NCBI GenBank assembly: GCA_934047225.1
Contig: OW203997.1
Coordinates: 11,084,417-11,148,416, forward strand
Direction: 5' to 3'
DNA: 64,000 bases
DNA from: Ypsolopha sequella
Taxonomy: Eukaryota > Arthropoda > Insecta > Lepidoptera > Ypsolophidae
Below, piece by piece: positions 35,201-50,200 of the stretch (position 1 is its first letter; each line of letters starts with the position of its first letter). A program made the translations under genes and the position numbers. Below the pieces are notes generated by a model, which saw only the letters and a list, made by a program, of their open reading frames with translations, ran no database searches and had not been told where the DNA came from.

Positions 35201-38200
35201 TATGCGTAGGAATGAGACAACATTAAACTGACAGCAACATTAATTTTATTTTTGAAAAGTGTCAACTATAAAAATATATTACGAATCTTATCATGGAAAT
35301 GGATGGCATTAAGGACGAACTGTTAAAGATTAAATTTTTATAATCAAACTGAAAATAAAAACATAATCTAACACATAGATGTAAAACGTTGAAATCAACT
35401 AACAAATAAAAAACAAATAATTGAAAAAGCTATTGAATTACAGGAATTATGAATCTGCAAGAAAATTTGGGCAATTTCATATGTAAAGACCTATTAGTAA
35501 CCATGTGCTAACAGTGAAGGAAAACACTTTTAAATTAACCTACATGCCCGCTAAAGCCTTTATTTGGGCCTGAAGTATGGCGATAAGACTCACCCCTATC
35601 ATGTTAGGTGGGACCATCAAAATCGCCGGTAAAAAGAGGTTTTTACGAATGTTGACCTCGACCTGACAAACACGTCAGGCATGTATTTCGTAATATATAA
35701 ATTGTTTATTTTGTTTGTTCTAGACTTAACTTTACCAAAATAAAAGCATAAAAAATTTGGGAATAAAAATTAATGGGGACTTACACAATAATTTTCACAC
35801 ATGGAAATACAGTTAGTATTAAAAGAATAGCAGGTAAGGCGATATGTAAAAGTTTTAGCGTCCCTGTTACTCCGTTTGCGAAAAAACCCACGGTGTGAGA
35901 GGGACGGATTCGAGGAAAAGTAGCAAAAAGTCGGTTTTTTATTAATATAAAATGTACTAAACTTGCTATCAAAATTTCGTTTAACCAGGTCGTAGCTAAT
36001 GTTAAAACCCATCTAATAAAATATAATTGCAGTCTATATGTCATTCGTAATTGGCAAACCAGGAGAATTGGTGTCGAAAAAGACCTCATTTCAATAAGTA
36101 TTCGTATCGAGCCGAATTTCTCCAATCGCGTTTCTGTTTAACAGATCTTTAGAAAAAGATTCCAAAAATAATTTACTATTTTATCAAAATAATACCTTTT
36201 TTACTAAAGTAGAAATGCAAGTTCTAAAAGTTCCGATTGGCAGCCATTTGTATTCCGAAGGTCTATTGACTCTGATGGTAGGTATCAAACATTCTTTTGA
36301 ATTCATGTTGGTTTTTAGTATGGATACAGTAAATTGACTCAAGTTGAAAGATGAAAGATGAATATTGGGGAATGAAATTGATAATTGAAGGACGAAAGAT
36401 GTTGACATCTCATTATGAGCAAGATCAAAAACTGAGCATATAAAAGCAGTCGGGTATTTTTTCACCTACGGCTACGATGAAGCGACATTAGGTACGAAGC
36501 CAGCGTGCATTTTGAGGTTCAATGTTTTTTCGTGTGCCCCGTTATTTTTGTATGATAAGAATTACAGGTATAATATGTAGGTATTATTTCTGATTTCTGA
36601 AACAACCTATTTATTTATATTTTGTGCACTCTGTTGTTACGTCCTTGGAACGGTTTATAAGCCTGATGGTTTGTGAAAAGCTGAATCAAATGAGCAGGTT
36701 ATTTTGGAGATTGACCATCTTCAAAATAACCTGCTCTTATGATTTAGCTTTTTACAAAGTTTTAGTGTCAGTCACCTCAGTAAAGGCTGTCTGGCTAGGT
36801 TTTATCAATCCTGAAGATTATAATATCTCTGTTTATAGTGTTATGGCATTAGTGTCGACAATTATTCTTTAAATAAAACGTTATACGTACATTAAAATCA
36901 TCATCTAAGCACAAAAAAAAAACAATATGGCAGATTCAAAATGGCAGCCAAAAAGATAATGTCCTCCGATTGAGTCTTGAAACGTTTTGGAGTTTATTGA
37001 TAAAAAATATGGAATTGTATATTTTACCTCTCCTTGATTTTGATCTTCATAGACGTAGTATTCAATGGAAACTTTACGATGACAGCATACACAATACAAA
37101 AGTCATAAGGTTTTGTTGAATAACTATTGAGTGAATTTTGAACTTAAGTGTTCTGGTTCGATTAATTAGAAAAAGGCGGGTTTTTCACAATCCGGCTGCA
37201 AAACCGCTCTTAATGTACGTACAAAAAGTTCAGACTATTAGCAAACTTACCAGCACTATGAGCCCAGTCCACTAAAGAAGTAACCCTCGAATTGATGGCT
37301 GAGGCGCAATTATTAAACCTTCCTCCAGCATCAAGGCCCAGTGTTTCATATCTGGCTTTCACACCACAGAGGAGGGCGGTGGCACAAGCCGATGATTCCC
37401 CAGTTTGGGCGTCCACATTATATGTCTGTGAACAATAGAAAACCGTTTGAGTACTTATTAAATATACTTGTATTCTTCTCAGACACTGATGCTATGTACG
37501 TAATAATTTATTTATTTCTAACAACGAACGGTTTTTAATTAAATGTATAATTAGATCATGATACGTAATCATAACTCATCTCAAATCATAATCATAACTC
37601 ACTAATATTGTGTATTAGATACTAAGCAAATTATAATTTAAGATCATAGATAACATTTTCAAAGCCGGAGCTAAGGTCTTTTTAGGGTCCCGTACCCGAA
37701 GGGTGTTAAACGGGACCCTATTGTTAGTTAGATCGCTGTTTGTCATGTCTGTCCGTCTGTTACAGCTTCACCAGTAACAGGTAGCCGATAAAATGTTCAC
37801 AGAATACGTTTTACTATCTCTTCTATCACGGAAAATGAAAAAATGAAAAAAATTTAATCCAAGGAGGTCTCCATACGATAACATAAAATGTAATAGCATT
37901 TTTTCAACGTAAATAACATTTGATTATTTACACAATCAAAAGTTATTTATTTCGGCAAATAGAGATTGTAAGAATATTGTTGTTTATCGGGACATATTTA
38001 CTCTAAATTAAAACTTTTCGTGATTGATATGTACCTGAATCATTTAGTCTTATCAGTGTCAATATTTCGGAATCGTTTAATTTTTATCACTTGCATTCCC
38101 AAAGATCCTTTAACTTCCATTTTTTTTTATAAAAATATAAAAATTGTTACCTCTCCTTTCTCTGAATGACTGACTAAATTAAGAACTTGTTCGGTTTAAT

Positions 38201-41200
38201 GTATGTGGTATAGTTTTGCTTAGATTATAGGTTTAAATAATTTTTGGTAATTATGTGTGCACTCATGCTAATTCTTTAGATGATAATGTAAGTATGAAAA
38301 ACATTCTTGAAGGAATATATCCGCCTTTGCTTTCTGTTTTCTATATTTGTAAATATATTATTTTTGTGCAATCAAGTGTACCTATAAATTTATTCGTTCA
38401 TTCAATGAAAAACAAACTTAGTTTTTCGTAACACAACCGTTTAGTATATAAACTTAGGCCATAATATAATCTCAGTTCATTACACAGGAATATACACTCG
38501 TAATTCTGAAACATATTCTCTGAGGATGTTACAAACTTCTGTAAAGGGGTCAAAATACTCCACAATTTAGTAAAGGGATATATTTAAATGAACTTTAAAA
38601 ATAATGCCTTCCACTAGGTTTAAGCTTTGCACTATAATATTAATAAATTCAGTTTTAAGACCCGTTTAGCTGCCGGATTATGAAAAAACGTTTATAAATC
38701 TTTGAAATCTAATTTACAGAAACCAATGGAAACTTTGCAATGATAGTTTACGCAAAACATAGGTAACCGGTTTTGTTGAGGAACTATTGAGTAAATTTTG
38801 AATACCTATAAGTGTTCTGTTCCGATTAATAGGCTGGTTTTTCACAATCCGGCTGCTAAACCGCTCTTAACCGCTATAGAAAACTAGCAAAGAAGAAAGC
38901 CGGTAGGTTAGGTTAGAAGGTTAGATTTTTTATGACACCCCTTTAAACCTTACAGTGCGAAACATTCTGTAGTGGAAAGTATTATTTTTGAAGGGCAAAT
39001 ATTGTATTATTTTTTTGTAGTGCTTAACACATTTTTATTGTTATTTTATTTTTATGAATTTTCAGGTGCGTTTAAATATGTCTCTTTACTATCCGTGTGA
39101 CTACTGGCATTGTTTTTAACATGGTTACTTTTATTTATGCAGCCAGTGCTGAAAAATGTGTTTGTGGTAAAATAAATAAGTCAACCTAAAAACAACGACC
39201 CATATAAATCAAAATATCGAAATTCAAGTAAACAAAAATATACCCGCATAATGTACGGTCGGCAAAAGAGATAAGTAACCAAGGACCTTATGGTCCAACT
39301 TCAACATATATTGTTACCGCGTTCAAACGTATCAGAAACTACGCCTCACATTAGCTAATCACAATACATTTGAACGCTATAGCGATTTAATGATGTTGAA
39401 GTTAGACAATAAGGGGGCACGTCCAGCTCAAACAAAACACTCAGTGGTTTCAGAGATGTGCGTGAACAAACAGACAGACATACATAAGAATTATAAAAAT
39501 CATTGATGTGTATTCTATTTACTCTTCTGTTTTTATTACTTTTTTTCAATGTACAGGCACCTCTGAATCTCAATACATTTTTAGCGGGCTTCGAATCTCA
39601 CTAAGGAACTGTAAATATAGTATCTTTGCATAAATGTTTTGTGAAAGAAAAAGAAATAGTTTATTTGCAATTAATTTGGTTTATAGATGTTAAAACTAAC
39701 TTAAAACTAATCAAGTAAGTATTTATGTACAGCACATTTAATCAATTAAGGTGTATAAAAATTCAATAATTTTTTTTTATATAATTATAAGTTTATATTA
39801 ATAACAAAATCAATCATATTTCAATAACTAATTACAATATCATAAGATTTTAGTTCTATAAATTCATTTGCAGCGTAAAACCATTTATTTACTAACCAAT
39901 TAAATGAATATTTTTTAAATAATTTGTGTGATATAAGTTTTATCGTGTCAGGTAATTTATTAAATATTTTTATATGCAATTTTTTTGAGCCAACGCGGTC
40001 TTTAACGTGGAAGTTACTAGTCTGTTTGTATGTCTAGTATTGAATAAGTAGACGTCATTGAGGGGAACAAACTGTTCCAGATGATTTTTGGTTCAACATG
40101 CCATTTCATAAATATATTAATTAATTTCATAAATATATGAATGCAGCTTTAGTTTTTCAAACAATGGCTTGCACGTATCTGTTGGAGCCGCATTGCAAAC
40201 ACCTCTGATACAACGCTTAGTAATACTTTATATTCTCTGGCTTAGGCATGATAAAAGTCTTATCACAAAACGTAGTTACTCAAACTACTCAACTATTAAT
40301 AAAGACACTAGCAGAAAAGGTATAGGGATAGGTATTGTTTGTTGGATCTGTAATAAACTATCACTTCGTCAGGTTGGCAGCTGATTGATTGTATTGCTCT
40401 TTAGTTATTCATGGAATCGGTCATGATTGTATGAAAATTATACCTAGGTATCACCTCCACTTCCTAGTAGTTTATTTCTGCAGTTTCATGCGGGTGATTT
40501 AGTTTTGGTGAAAATACTGGTAATTAGCTTACATAAAAGTAGCTTGTATTGTATCTCGGCAGACAAACTCATCAGGTGATAAATTATTCCACAATAACAA
40601 TTTAATCGCATTTAATTGACTTCATTCGAAGTAACAATAGCACTAGTCTATAAAATCTCGAAACAGAAATGTGAATACGATTTTCGGGATGTAACAAACC
40701 AAAGGACGTTCCACGAAGGAACTATTTTCGAAGCCTCATAGCTTCTGGATAATACTAGAGTGCCTAAATTCTCATGATAAGGTGTAGTTAGCAGAAAAAT
40801 GAAACACGCTATGTTTCAGTTATCTGGATTTTATACTTTGGATTTTATTATTACCTAAAATACGTTGATTTCGTCACTCACTTACTCATGAGTATCAAAA
40901 CCTCTACACAGGGTATTTCCTGAAGTTCTGGAAAGCTGAAATTTGGTATACAGTCTAGGATTAGCACACAAACAAAGAGAAAAAGAAAACTGCAATTGCA
41001 ATTAAAATGGGGTGTAGGTCTGTATATAACATTTTCTTATAAAAATTAATTTAAATCCCATCCAAAAAATTTCATGTGAAGTAGTTATTGCCAAGACTTG
41101 TAAGCTAATAAAGCTTTCACTGTTAAAAAGTTATCAGAACTCATGAAGAGCCAAGCCCCTAGCTCTACAAGCCCTAACTCTACAAACCCTACATCTTGTT

Positions 41201-44200
41201 CAAAAAGTATGACTTGGCCGTTTCATAGAACTATTGCATGACACAACATTAAAAAGTGACTTTATTTCGTATGTGCGACGGCCAAGTATACAAGATGAAG
41301 GGTTTGTAGAGTAAGGGCTTGTAGAGTTAGGGGCTTGTTTCTACAGGAGATCTGATGACTTATTAATAGAGAAAGCGGTATGAGCTTATGAGTCTTGGCA
41401 ACTAATTAACATGAAATGTTTTTGGTGGGATCAATCTACCCAATTACAAATCTGTCATTAAAATTGTTTTATCGATTTGAAATTTTTAGACATAATTTTT
41501 CTTTATCTTATTCAAAATCAAAATTAAATAGATAATAGCACTGAAGCATATGAGAAAAAAAATCGTAATAGTGTTTTTTTTTTAATACAACACGGCAATA
41601 AAAAGAACTTTCGGAAAAAAAGTGATGAGTAAGAATTCTCCCTCAACCTTTTTTTGCCAATCATTGTTGTATAAAGATTTCCTTAGAAACCTGACGTTTG
41701 AAAATAATCATATCTCCAGATGTCGACGTGGTATCGTCAGATTCGTCATCATGAAAGGTTGATTTACTCAGAAAATTTTATTTATATGGACCGCAATCCT
41801 ATTGGTTCCATAAAGTTTTCTTTGCTACAGTTCAGTACCTACGCAGGCGTTGTGTGATAAGTTTAAACGTCATAGGACTGATAAATTATTCTTTCAGGTA
41901 TATCGCGTGGTCTGTGGGTATAGTGCAATTTCAATATCCTAGAGAGGTGAGCAGAGACTAAATAAGGTTACCTACTTATATTTATGCAGCCAATATCCTA
42001 CTGAAAGCTAAAAAAAGGACAATATTTTTATTTTAAAACATGACCGATTAAAAATCAGCAGTAAAGTTATTTTATTTAGTTAAGTTTATTTATTTTTCTT
42101 TTGGTACAGCATTGTATGATTCAACATGTCCAATAAGTTTTCTTACTGCTCAAGAAAATCTTGTGAAAAGGGTAATTCTTCCTTTTCTTTTATCGACCAA
42201 CCCATTAAATTTTTAGATATAGGTTAAGAGATAATTGTCGCGTTTAAATCCACGCATCGCCCGCAACGATGAAGTGTGCAACGGGTTGCAAATAGTTATA
42301 AACAACCATTTCACATGACTTTGACAAGCGTCAATGGAAGCATCGAACATCGCAAATAATTTCCGATGCTCTCTACATTGTATTTGTATACAAGCCACAA
42401 ACTTATCTGTTCCGGTGGCGAAGACTACCACACACTGAATATATGTAGAAGCCATCTCGGTTTGGCGCACCGGAACAAATAAGTTTGTGGCTCTGTATGT
42501 TATCTGTCATTTTGGCAACAAAAAAATGGTCGTTTATCAGTTTTTACACCCGTCCATCGGTGCAACGCGTTGCACAGTTAATCGCTGCGTGCGATACGTG
42601 GTGTTAAACGCGTGGTCTTGACTGCAAAACATTTAAACTCAAGCTAAAATAATAAAGTTTTGAAAAATTTCACTATGATATAATTATTTCCTAATTTGCT
42701 AATTCTCTCGCAATTGTTTTAAGCTTATAAACTGACCAAATTCGCTTTATATATTATTACGTTATTATTAAATATATAATCAAATATCTGTAAAATACTT
42801 ATTTAAGTGTTAGACAATTTCTGAATTTGAAGCTCCATTAAGTCATAACTCACACAACAAAAATAAAATAATAAGACAAGAAAAAATTATGGAATTGTTA
42901 AAAGAGACCTTTAATTTGGGGATGTTTCCTCTCAAAATATTCATGATAAACATTTCTTAATATAATCTAATGACATCCCATGTTTATTTACGAGAGCTTT
43001 TTCACGAAATTAAAATTCCCTGACTTAAAACGTGTAAAACAAATATCTTGGTTATTTTCTTATGTACATAAGTACTTCAAGTACGCTAATGGTGTTCAAG
43101 GGGAACCAATACAATGGTATTTTGTGCAACTGTAACATAATTTAAGCCATTGGGACACGAGTGCATAATAATTTCGCACAAGTGTTCTAATGTCTAATTA
43201 TGTTCAGTTGCACTCTATACTTTATCTACATACATTAAAAATATCGTCATTGTAGCCGATTTTGAAGGCTTTCATTTTAGTTTTAGTGCCGTCAAAATTT
43301 AAATTATTCCAGTGCAATTTCACTCATGTTCTTTACATTTAAGGGCTATTTTGTAATAAAGAAAATTTCGTTTTGACACAACTAAAACTAAAATGAAAGC
43401 CTTCAAAATTGGCTTTAGTATTTACCTATATTTATATATAGAACATATGTTTATGAACCTCGGGTGCGTCGTCTCGGTAATGCGGCTTGAAGTCCAATTA
43501 TGATAAATCAGGCGTGGCTTGAGAAATAATGTCGAAACTTATTTCTCGTCTCGATTGCTAATTTTATAATAAGTATTTTATAATAAATTGGGCCAATCAC
43601 AGCGCAGAATCGCTGTGTTATAATGTAATATTATAACATTGGATAAATAATCATGGTACCTACTTATAAAACTGATTTTGATGTTGCAATTGGCTTATTG
43701 CAGTATGGAAGTAGGTAAATATATTCAAAGATACGATAAGATATAAGTAGATTACAGCTTCCACAGTCTCTATCGCCTGTCACGACTTACGACACGACCC
43801 ATTTCTGTCGTCCCTGAGGATTGGGAGAGTAATTTAGTTATCACGGGCTGACCTGAAGAGCTGAAGCCAATTTGAACTCCATTTTAATGGACAAAATTGA
43901 TGAATATTGAGGAGACAACGTAGAAGAATGTGTTCAAGAAAATAATTTCAAAGATTAGTATTAGAACTTTTTCAACTGCTCAATGGATAGATATATCAAC
44001 AAATGGATACATCTGGGTGACCTAAACCTATTTCTCTTTATCAAATTTAAAGTAAAAACCATAAAATAGTTTTTGGCAACATTTTGATCGACCGTATCTC
44101 CTGAACAGATGGTGCTAGAGATTCCGGGTTTAAACTGTATTGATTGGTTTGATAGGCGCTACACAACTTCAACAAAAAATATGACATTTGACAATGTTTG

Positions 44201-47200
44201 ACAGATTTTTGACAGATACTAAAAAGTGGTCCGATTCACATGAAACTCGGTATCAAAGGGCATTTGGGATCGCTGATTACGGTCCCGTATTAAAATTTGA
44301 CACTTTTTGGAAACTGATGGGATTTTTGATAAACTTTGATTGGCCATATCTCCGGAACAATAAATCCGGAAAATGTCTCGTTTTATTCTTTAAAAAGCAT
44401 TATACATGCTTCTACTATTAAGTAGACTTCCTGGACTCATTCCATAGAGGAAATAATATTCGTAAACAACTTTATATCCTAAAAGTGATGAAACATAATG
44501 ATGAAAAGTATTTTTCTATCCATAAATATATTTTAGTTTAAACGAATAAAAGAAAAGCCACGTACAGTACAAAATATAATATTATTAAAACTCGCGTGAG
44601 CTGACATACTAAATTATCATTACATGTGGCTTTGACACTCACGTGTGATTGCTGTTGACTACATGCCAACCGTTTCACCGATACAATTTTGGCATTATCA
44701 AGGCGATTATCGTTGTTAAGCTTCGGTCTGGCGATCCCAACGTACAACGTTGTAATGAACGGTGTGCGTCGTCGTTAGAATTAATTCTATACTGGTCGTT
44801 CGTTCCGTCGACGATTGCGTCAGCGGTAAGGGGCATATTATAATATATAATAATAAGGGGCACACCTCACACTGCAGCGTTGCGTAGAGTCATTAACTGC
44901 GGTGTGCAGCAACGCGTGTGACTTGTGCGTCAATTTGAATTTATTTGAAGATAATTTAAATAACCATTTAAAAACATCCATTTCTATATAGCGATAAAGG
45001 AAAACTGCTGGAGGGAGATTCTGAGAATAGATGTTTTTTTTTTCTGGAGCACGAGAAAATTTTCGTTCTCCTCCTCTTCTAGCGAAGCAACAATATCAGC
45101 CAAGTTCTCCATTTTTTGCGCTAAACCAAGACGTCTATATTGCTAACTACGGCAGAATCGAATGACCACTAGGTAAGGTTAGGGTTAGCGTCGTGACGCT
45201 GCGTCATGAACCGCTCACCACAACGTTGTGCGTCAGGGTCGCTTGACTGACGACGACGCGGCGTTTATCGTCATTGTCGAACGGACACTGGCAACTGCTG
45301 ATAGACGAGCTGCGCGCTGGCGTAGTCAACAACAATCAAACGTGAGTGTTAAAGCTGCATTTAATAATTTAATTAATTGTAGAGCATACATTGCAATTGA
45401 ATATATTATGACGTGCTCAGAAAAGTTAACCACACGCTCTTCTGATTAAAACAAACTTCCATAGAAAAACCTATGGAACAAGGAGAAAAAAATTCTCTTT
45501 CCCATAGAAAATGACGAATAGTTAGGTTTTAAAAATTTCTAAGTGCAAGTGATTATTTTCGCATCACTTTTTTTTTTCTTTGTATGTGGTTCAGTACAAA
45601 TTGTACAATCAGTAGAGCATATGGTTTAATTTTCTGAGCACGTCATAATTACATGGTGTTAATTATCTGTTTGAGGTTAAAAACAAACATTGCTTAAAAA
45701 CATTCTTTCCCATTTTGGAATAGATAGAGTATTTGAATCGTAAACTATTACTATATTTAGGTGTTTAATTTATCTAATTAGCCTCCTTTGTTCAAAAGAT
45801 ACTCTTTATAATCATATTCGACCAAGAGTTTTATGTACACATTTTTATTGCAGTCTAAGTAAAGTAAATTATTATTATTATTAACATTAAATTATCTTAC
45901 CTTGAAAATACGCAAGATCTCAAACAGACGTTATTTTACTACACAAATAACAAGTAAGGAAGAAAAGCAAACTTCAAAACAATGAAATTGCATTTACAAT
46001 AAGAAAACAAAAGATAAAGCTAGAGAAAAACTTTTAAAATTAAATTAGGTTGAAATACAAGTAGGTAACTCTCTGGCAGCTGTGATGAAAAATGAAAACT
46101 GAATTGTGAAATTTACGAAAAATGGCGGTGGTAATTTTGAAACATCAACATTTTCACCTAGGTATATTAGTTTGGTCGATAGAGAATAGTATGAACGTAC
46201 ATAAACGGTACACGTATAAGGTGACTTTTGTTTATGCAGCCAAATTCATACTATAGATTCGGTAAGTGTTCAGGACTCAGTACGATATTATTAAGTATTA
46301 AAATTTATTAAAACAATTTTTTTACTTTCAATATAATTTTGTTAGAGCTACGCCATCTATGGGTGAACTTGTGCAACAATCTCAAAGGTGTTTGAAGTTA
46401 CCGGTGCGGAACAACAATCATGTCAATATTTCAGTATGAATTTGGCTACATAAACAAAAGTTTTTTTATGTAATGTCGTCGGCATGTCATAGAATTGGTC
46501 TACAGACAGAGACAAGACAAGAATCTACACTCCGCTTCGCTCAGCTCCGCAAAATGTACATGTTTCTAATACTCGCTCCGCTCATCGTAGCACCTATTTT
46601 TAACTTCTGTACAAATTCGATTTCAAATTCAATGATATGCCCATTTTACGATATTATTATGTCCACGACATATACATACCTACATGTAGGCGGCGGTTGC
46701 CTCAATCTTGAGACCCAGGTTCAAATCCTACCATTTTCGAAATTTATGTACGTAGTACAACATTAAACCGTATTTGCTAAGCTTCCCGTATGAAAGTGGG
46801 TGTCTCAAACAACGTTACTTTATATTTTTCCGAGACGGAGCAAGACTCTTCAAAACTTTACATTTGGAATTTACCTATCTAGTCCAATAAAATTCTACCT
46901 AAGAGAAACACTTAATGGGACGGCATCCACTTCACTTCTGCTTAACCGACAGAAAGAAACGTGTCGTAACTTCGATGTGGGATTCACACAATGGTAAAAG
47001 GTGTAAAGAAATGTCTTTATGGAAGGTACAAAGTCAGCGTTGTTTCTTTATGTCGATTTTCTTTATTCATACCTTCCACGTTCGATCAAACGTTGACATT
47101 TCTCTTACCTATAGATTTCTTAAATTTTCTTTGTTTGCTTAAGCCAGGCAGCAGAATATTTATGTTTTATTTAATGTTATGCTTGCAAATGCACCCAGCT

Positions 47201-50200
47201 ACTCGTATAAGCATACTTATTTAAGGGCGCACCGAGCGTTTACCTTTGTCTCTATCTTTTTCTTTATGTGTATAGAGTAAAGAAAATAACCAAACTTTTG
47301 CACTTTTTCTATGTTTTTCGTTGTTATTTTCATCATATTGTTTATTAAAAAAAAACTATCGTGTATAAACGCTCCAGTTATCTATGAACTTTATTTAAGT
47401 CAATGAATCATCATATCAAATTACTTATTTAGATAAAAAATTAGGAAAAAAGAGGAAAAGACTACTCCAAAAGAGGTAACTTTGCGAATTTATTCTATCT
47501 AGCCAACTTTATCAAATAGTGTTTCCATCGTGTATGTAATACAGTTTAGTATATATAACCAATAATACTAATATATTTCCTCAGATTTTTATTTAATTGG
47601 TTACTACTTCAAACAAGGGTTATAAAAACGTGTTTGTGGGTGTAAAAAGCTCGGTGCGCTCATAATAGCGTTAGTAGCTCAGGAGTAGAACGCTGGCCTC
47701 TCTATCTTGAGATTCAAGTTCGATCCCCGGTCAAGCATGCACTAATAAGTCATTCGGAATTTATGTGCATAGTATTTGTTCTTATTTACCACTTTCTGAA
47801 CGGTAAAGAAAAGCATCGAAAGGAAACTTGTATGCCCTAAAAAGCATGTATTTGTGCCCAAAGTGCACGCCACACATCACGGTGGGACGTAAAAATCGTC
47901 GGTGACACATGGGTGTGCCGAGTATGGACTGTGACTTGCATTTCACAGTTCACACTCGGAACATTTCTGACACCCCCTCGGGGATTGATATCGTGGCGAT
48001 ATGCATATTATTATAAAATACGGAACACTTGGTCCTTGAGTGTTAACTTCCAAATCAAAGACCTAATGACTGTAAGTTGCAATTGAAAAAAGCACTCAAG
48101 TTGCAATTGAAAAAAGTCAGGTTAACCGTAATTTCTGAAACAGTCTGATCTTAATGAAACTTGATTTTTACTTTTTCATAGATAATGCTTTTTAGGGTTC
48201 CGTTGTATCTGAAAGGGACAAAAGGAAAGTTGCTACTCTATGTGCTTTAAGGTAAATAATAGTAAATACCTTAGCCAAAGCAACAGCTGGAAATGTGTCC
48301 CAAGCCAAGTCTGTGTCTTCTCCGGTCTGGCCACGACGCTGACCTCTCAGGATCCTAGCCGCGGTAACCGTCGTCAGACTCATGCCATCTCCAACCACCA
48401 GTATGATGTTCCTATTGATAAAAAAAAAGGTATAAAAGTACATTTTTTGATTTTCGGGAGACCCGGATGACATTAGTCGTTCCTGAGTTATGGGTAGTAA
48501 TACCCCTATGAATGGGAAGGATTGGCGGCACAGCGACCTGAATGGTGCGGGCTTGTAGAAAGGCAAATACGACAGCCCAAAACTGGCCTCGATGCCAAAC
48601 ACGACGAGTTAAAAGCCCGAATTTTATACAAAGCCGAAGTATAGATTTTGCAAAATAAAAGTAAAAAGGAGATTTACACACATCAGAAGCAGTATATTTT
48701 GGTAGCATTACTTGGACTTTGACACAAAAGAATACAGTGAGATTGAAGGCCTTTGAGACGTGGTGCTGGCGGAGAATAGCCGGTGAGTCCTGCACTGGCT
48801 CTTCGCAATCGATGAGTATTGTCATAGTAAAACCAGAACAGTAGATTAACTCACGCCCCGTACGAGACTTCAATACCTACTGTGTCAGGGTTGTTCCTTC
48901 TTTTATTTTCGTACCTGGCTAATACAAATCAATATTTAAATACATATATTATACATATACTACGTAGGTATGTATTATGTTTGTAAATATTAAATTCATT
49001 TACATTGGGCCTTCAACTCGCTGGCAGCAGCAGCGACAGCCGGTACGAATAGCGATACGTTAAATGAACGTGTTACCAACTTATCTGTTGCCGTAGGCCA
49101 AACTAAAATGACTTCTATATTCATTAGTAACAGTCTTCGTTGCCGCGAGTCGCCGAAATAGATAAGTTTGTGGTGCGGAACTGTTCTCAAGGCGGCCCCC
49201 TTTGGCGGCACGTTTGATCTACAAAGACGCCGCCGCGCCGCTGCGCCGCGCCGTAGAGACCCGAATTGACCTTTATGTAGACCGGGAGCTCAGTACCGTA
49301 TTTTAACCTTATATGAGGTAGACATTAATAAAAAGCACATTTATTTAAATAAGACTTCTTTAATTTAAAATGCTTACAATTTATAATATGAAGCACGATA
49401 TTTTGAAACATTATCTGTCAAATCCTCACGTGATATTAATTGTAGCCATTGTAAGCGCCTGAAAACAACAAAATAAAAATTATGACAAATCAACTGACAT
49501 TTTGAAGCCGATTATGACAAATGAGCTATCAATCGACGACGTAGTGAAACATTCAAACATACATACATTCATATCATACATAATAAACGGATAGACCTTA
49601 TAACTCATAAAGAAATCTTACTTGCTTATATTAAATAAAGTAAGAAAACTTGAAAATAATCAATTATAAAATTAAAGATAAGCTCCTGAATTTACCTTAA
49701 AAACATGGGCATCGTCAAAAGGGGGAAGGGGGCAGCTGTCCCCCCTAGAGATTTGAAAAACTTTGAGATTTTTATAATAAAGTAACCGAAAAATTCGCGA
49801 GAAACCCAAGAACATTATGTTTATAAGACAATTATTTTGTTTCTTGTAATGAACAATTAAAAACTTTACATTTGTTTATTTTACCTACAATTCATGTCAT
49901 CTTGCCCCCCTGGCAACGCTTTTGCTTAAAAATCTTTGTGATTGTTGACTAAATTAATCAGTTCAATTCATTTAAGTACATAATAAAATTTAAGTATCTA
50001 ATCGAACATTGGCTCCTAGTCTATAATTAAAAAATCTTTGCGATTTCAACCATATCAGCTCTACATTTAAAAACACTTTGACTAACTGACAATCATAGCA
50101 CAGTTATGATCATAGGTACCTATGTTAAATGTGAACAAAGAAAGTACGGTTTACATCTCTCATTATTATTTATATGTACCATAAATTGTGTACTCACCTT

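Noticed and set aside
48412..48873. 153-codon minus-strand frame next to ALP exon 3
   Set aside because: It spans the intron 2 acceptor, a plus-strand LINE relic and the end of element A, so it is a chance frame.
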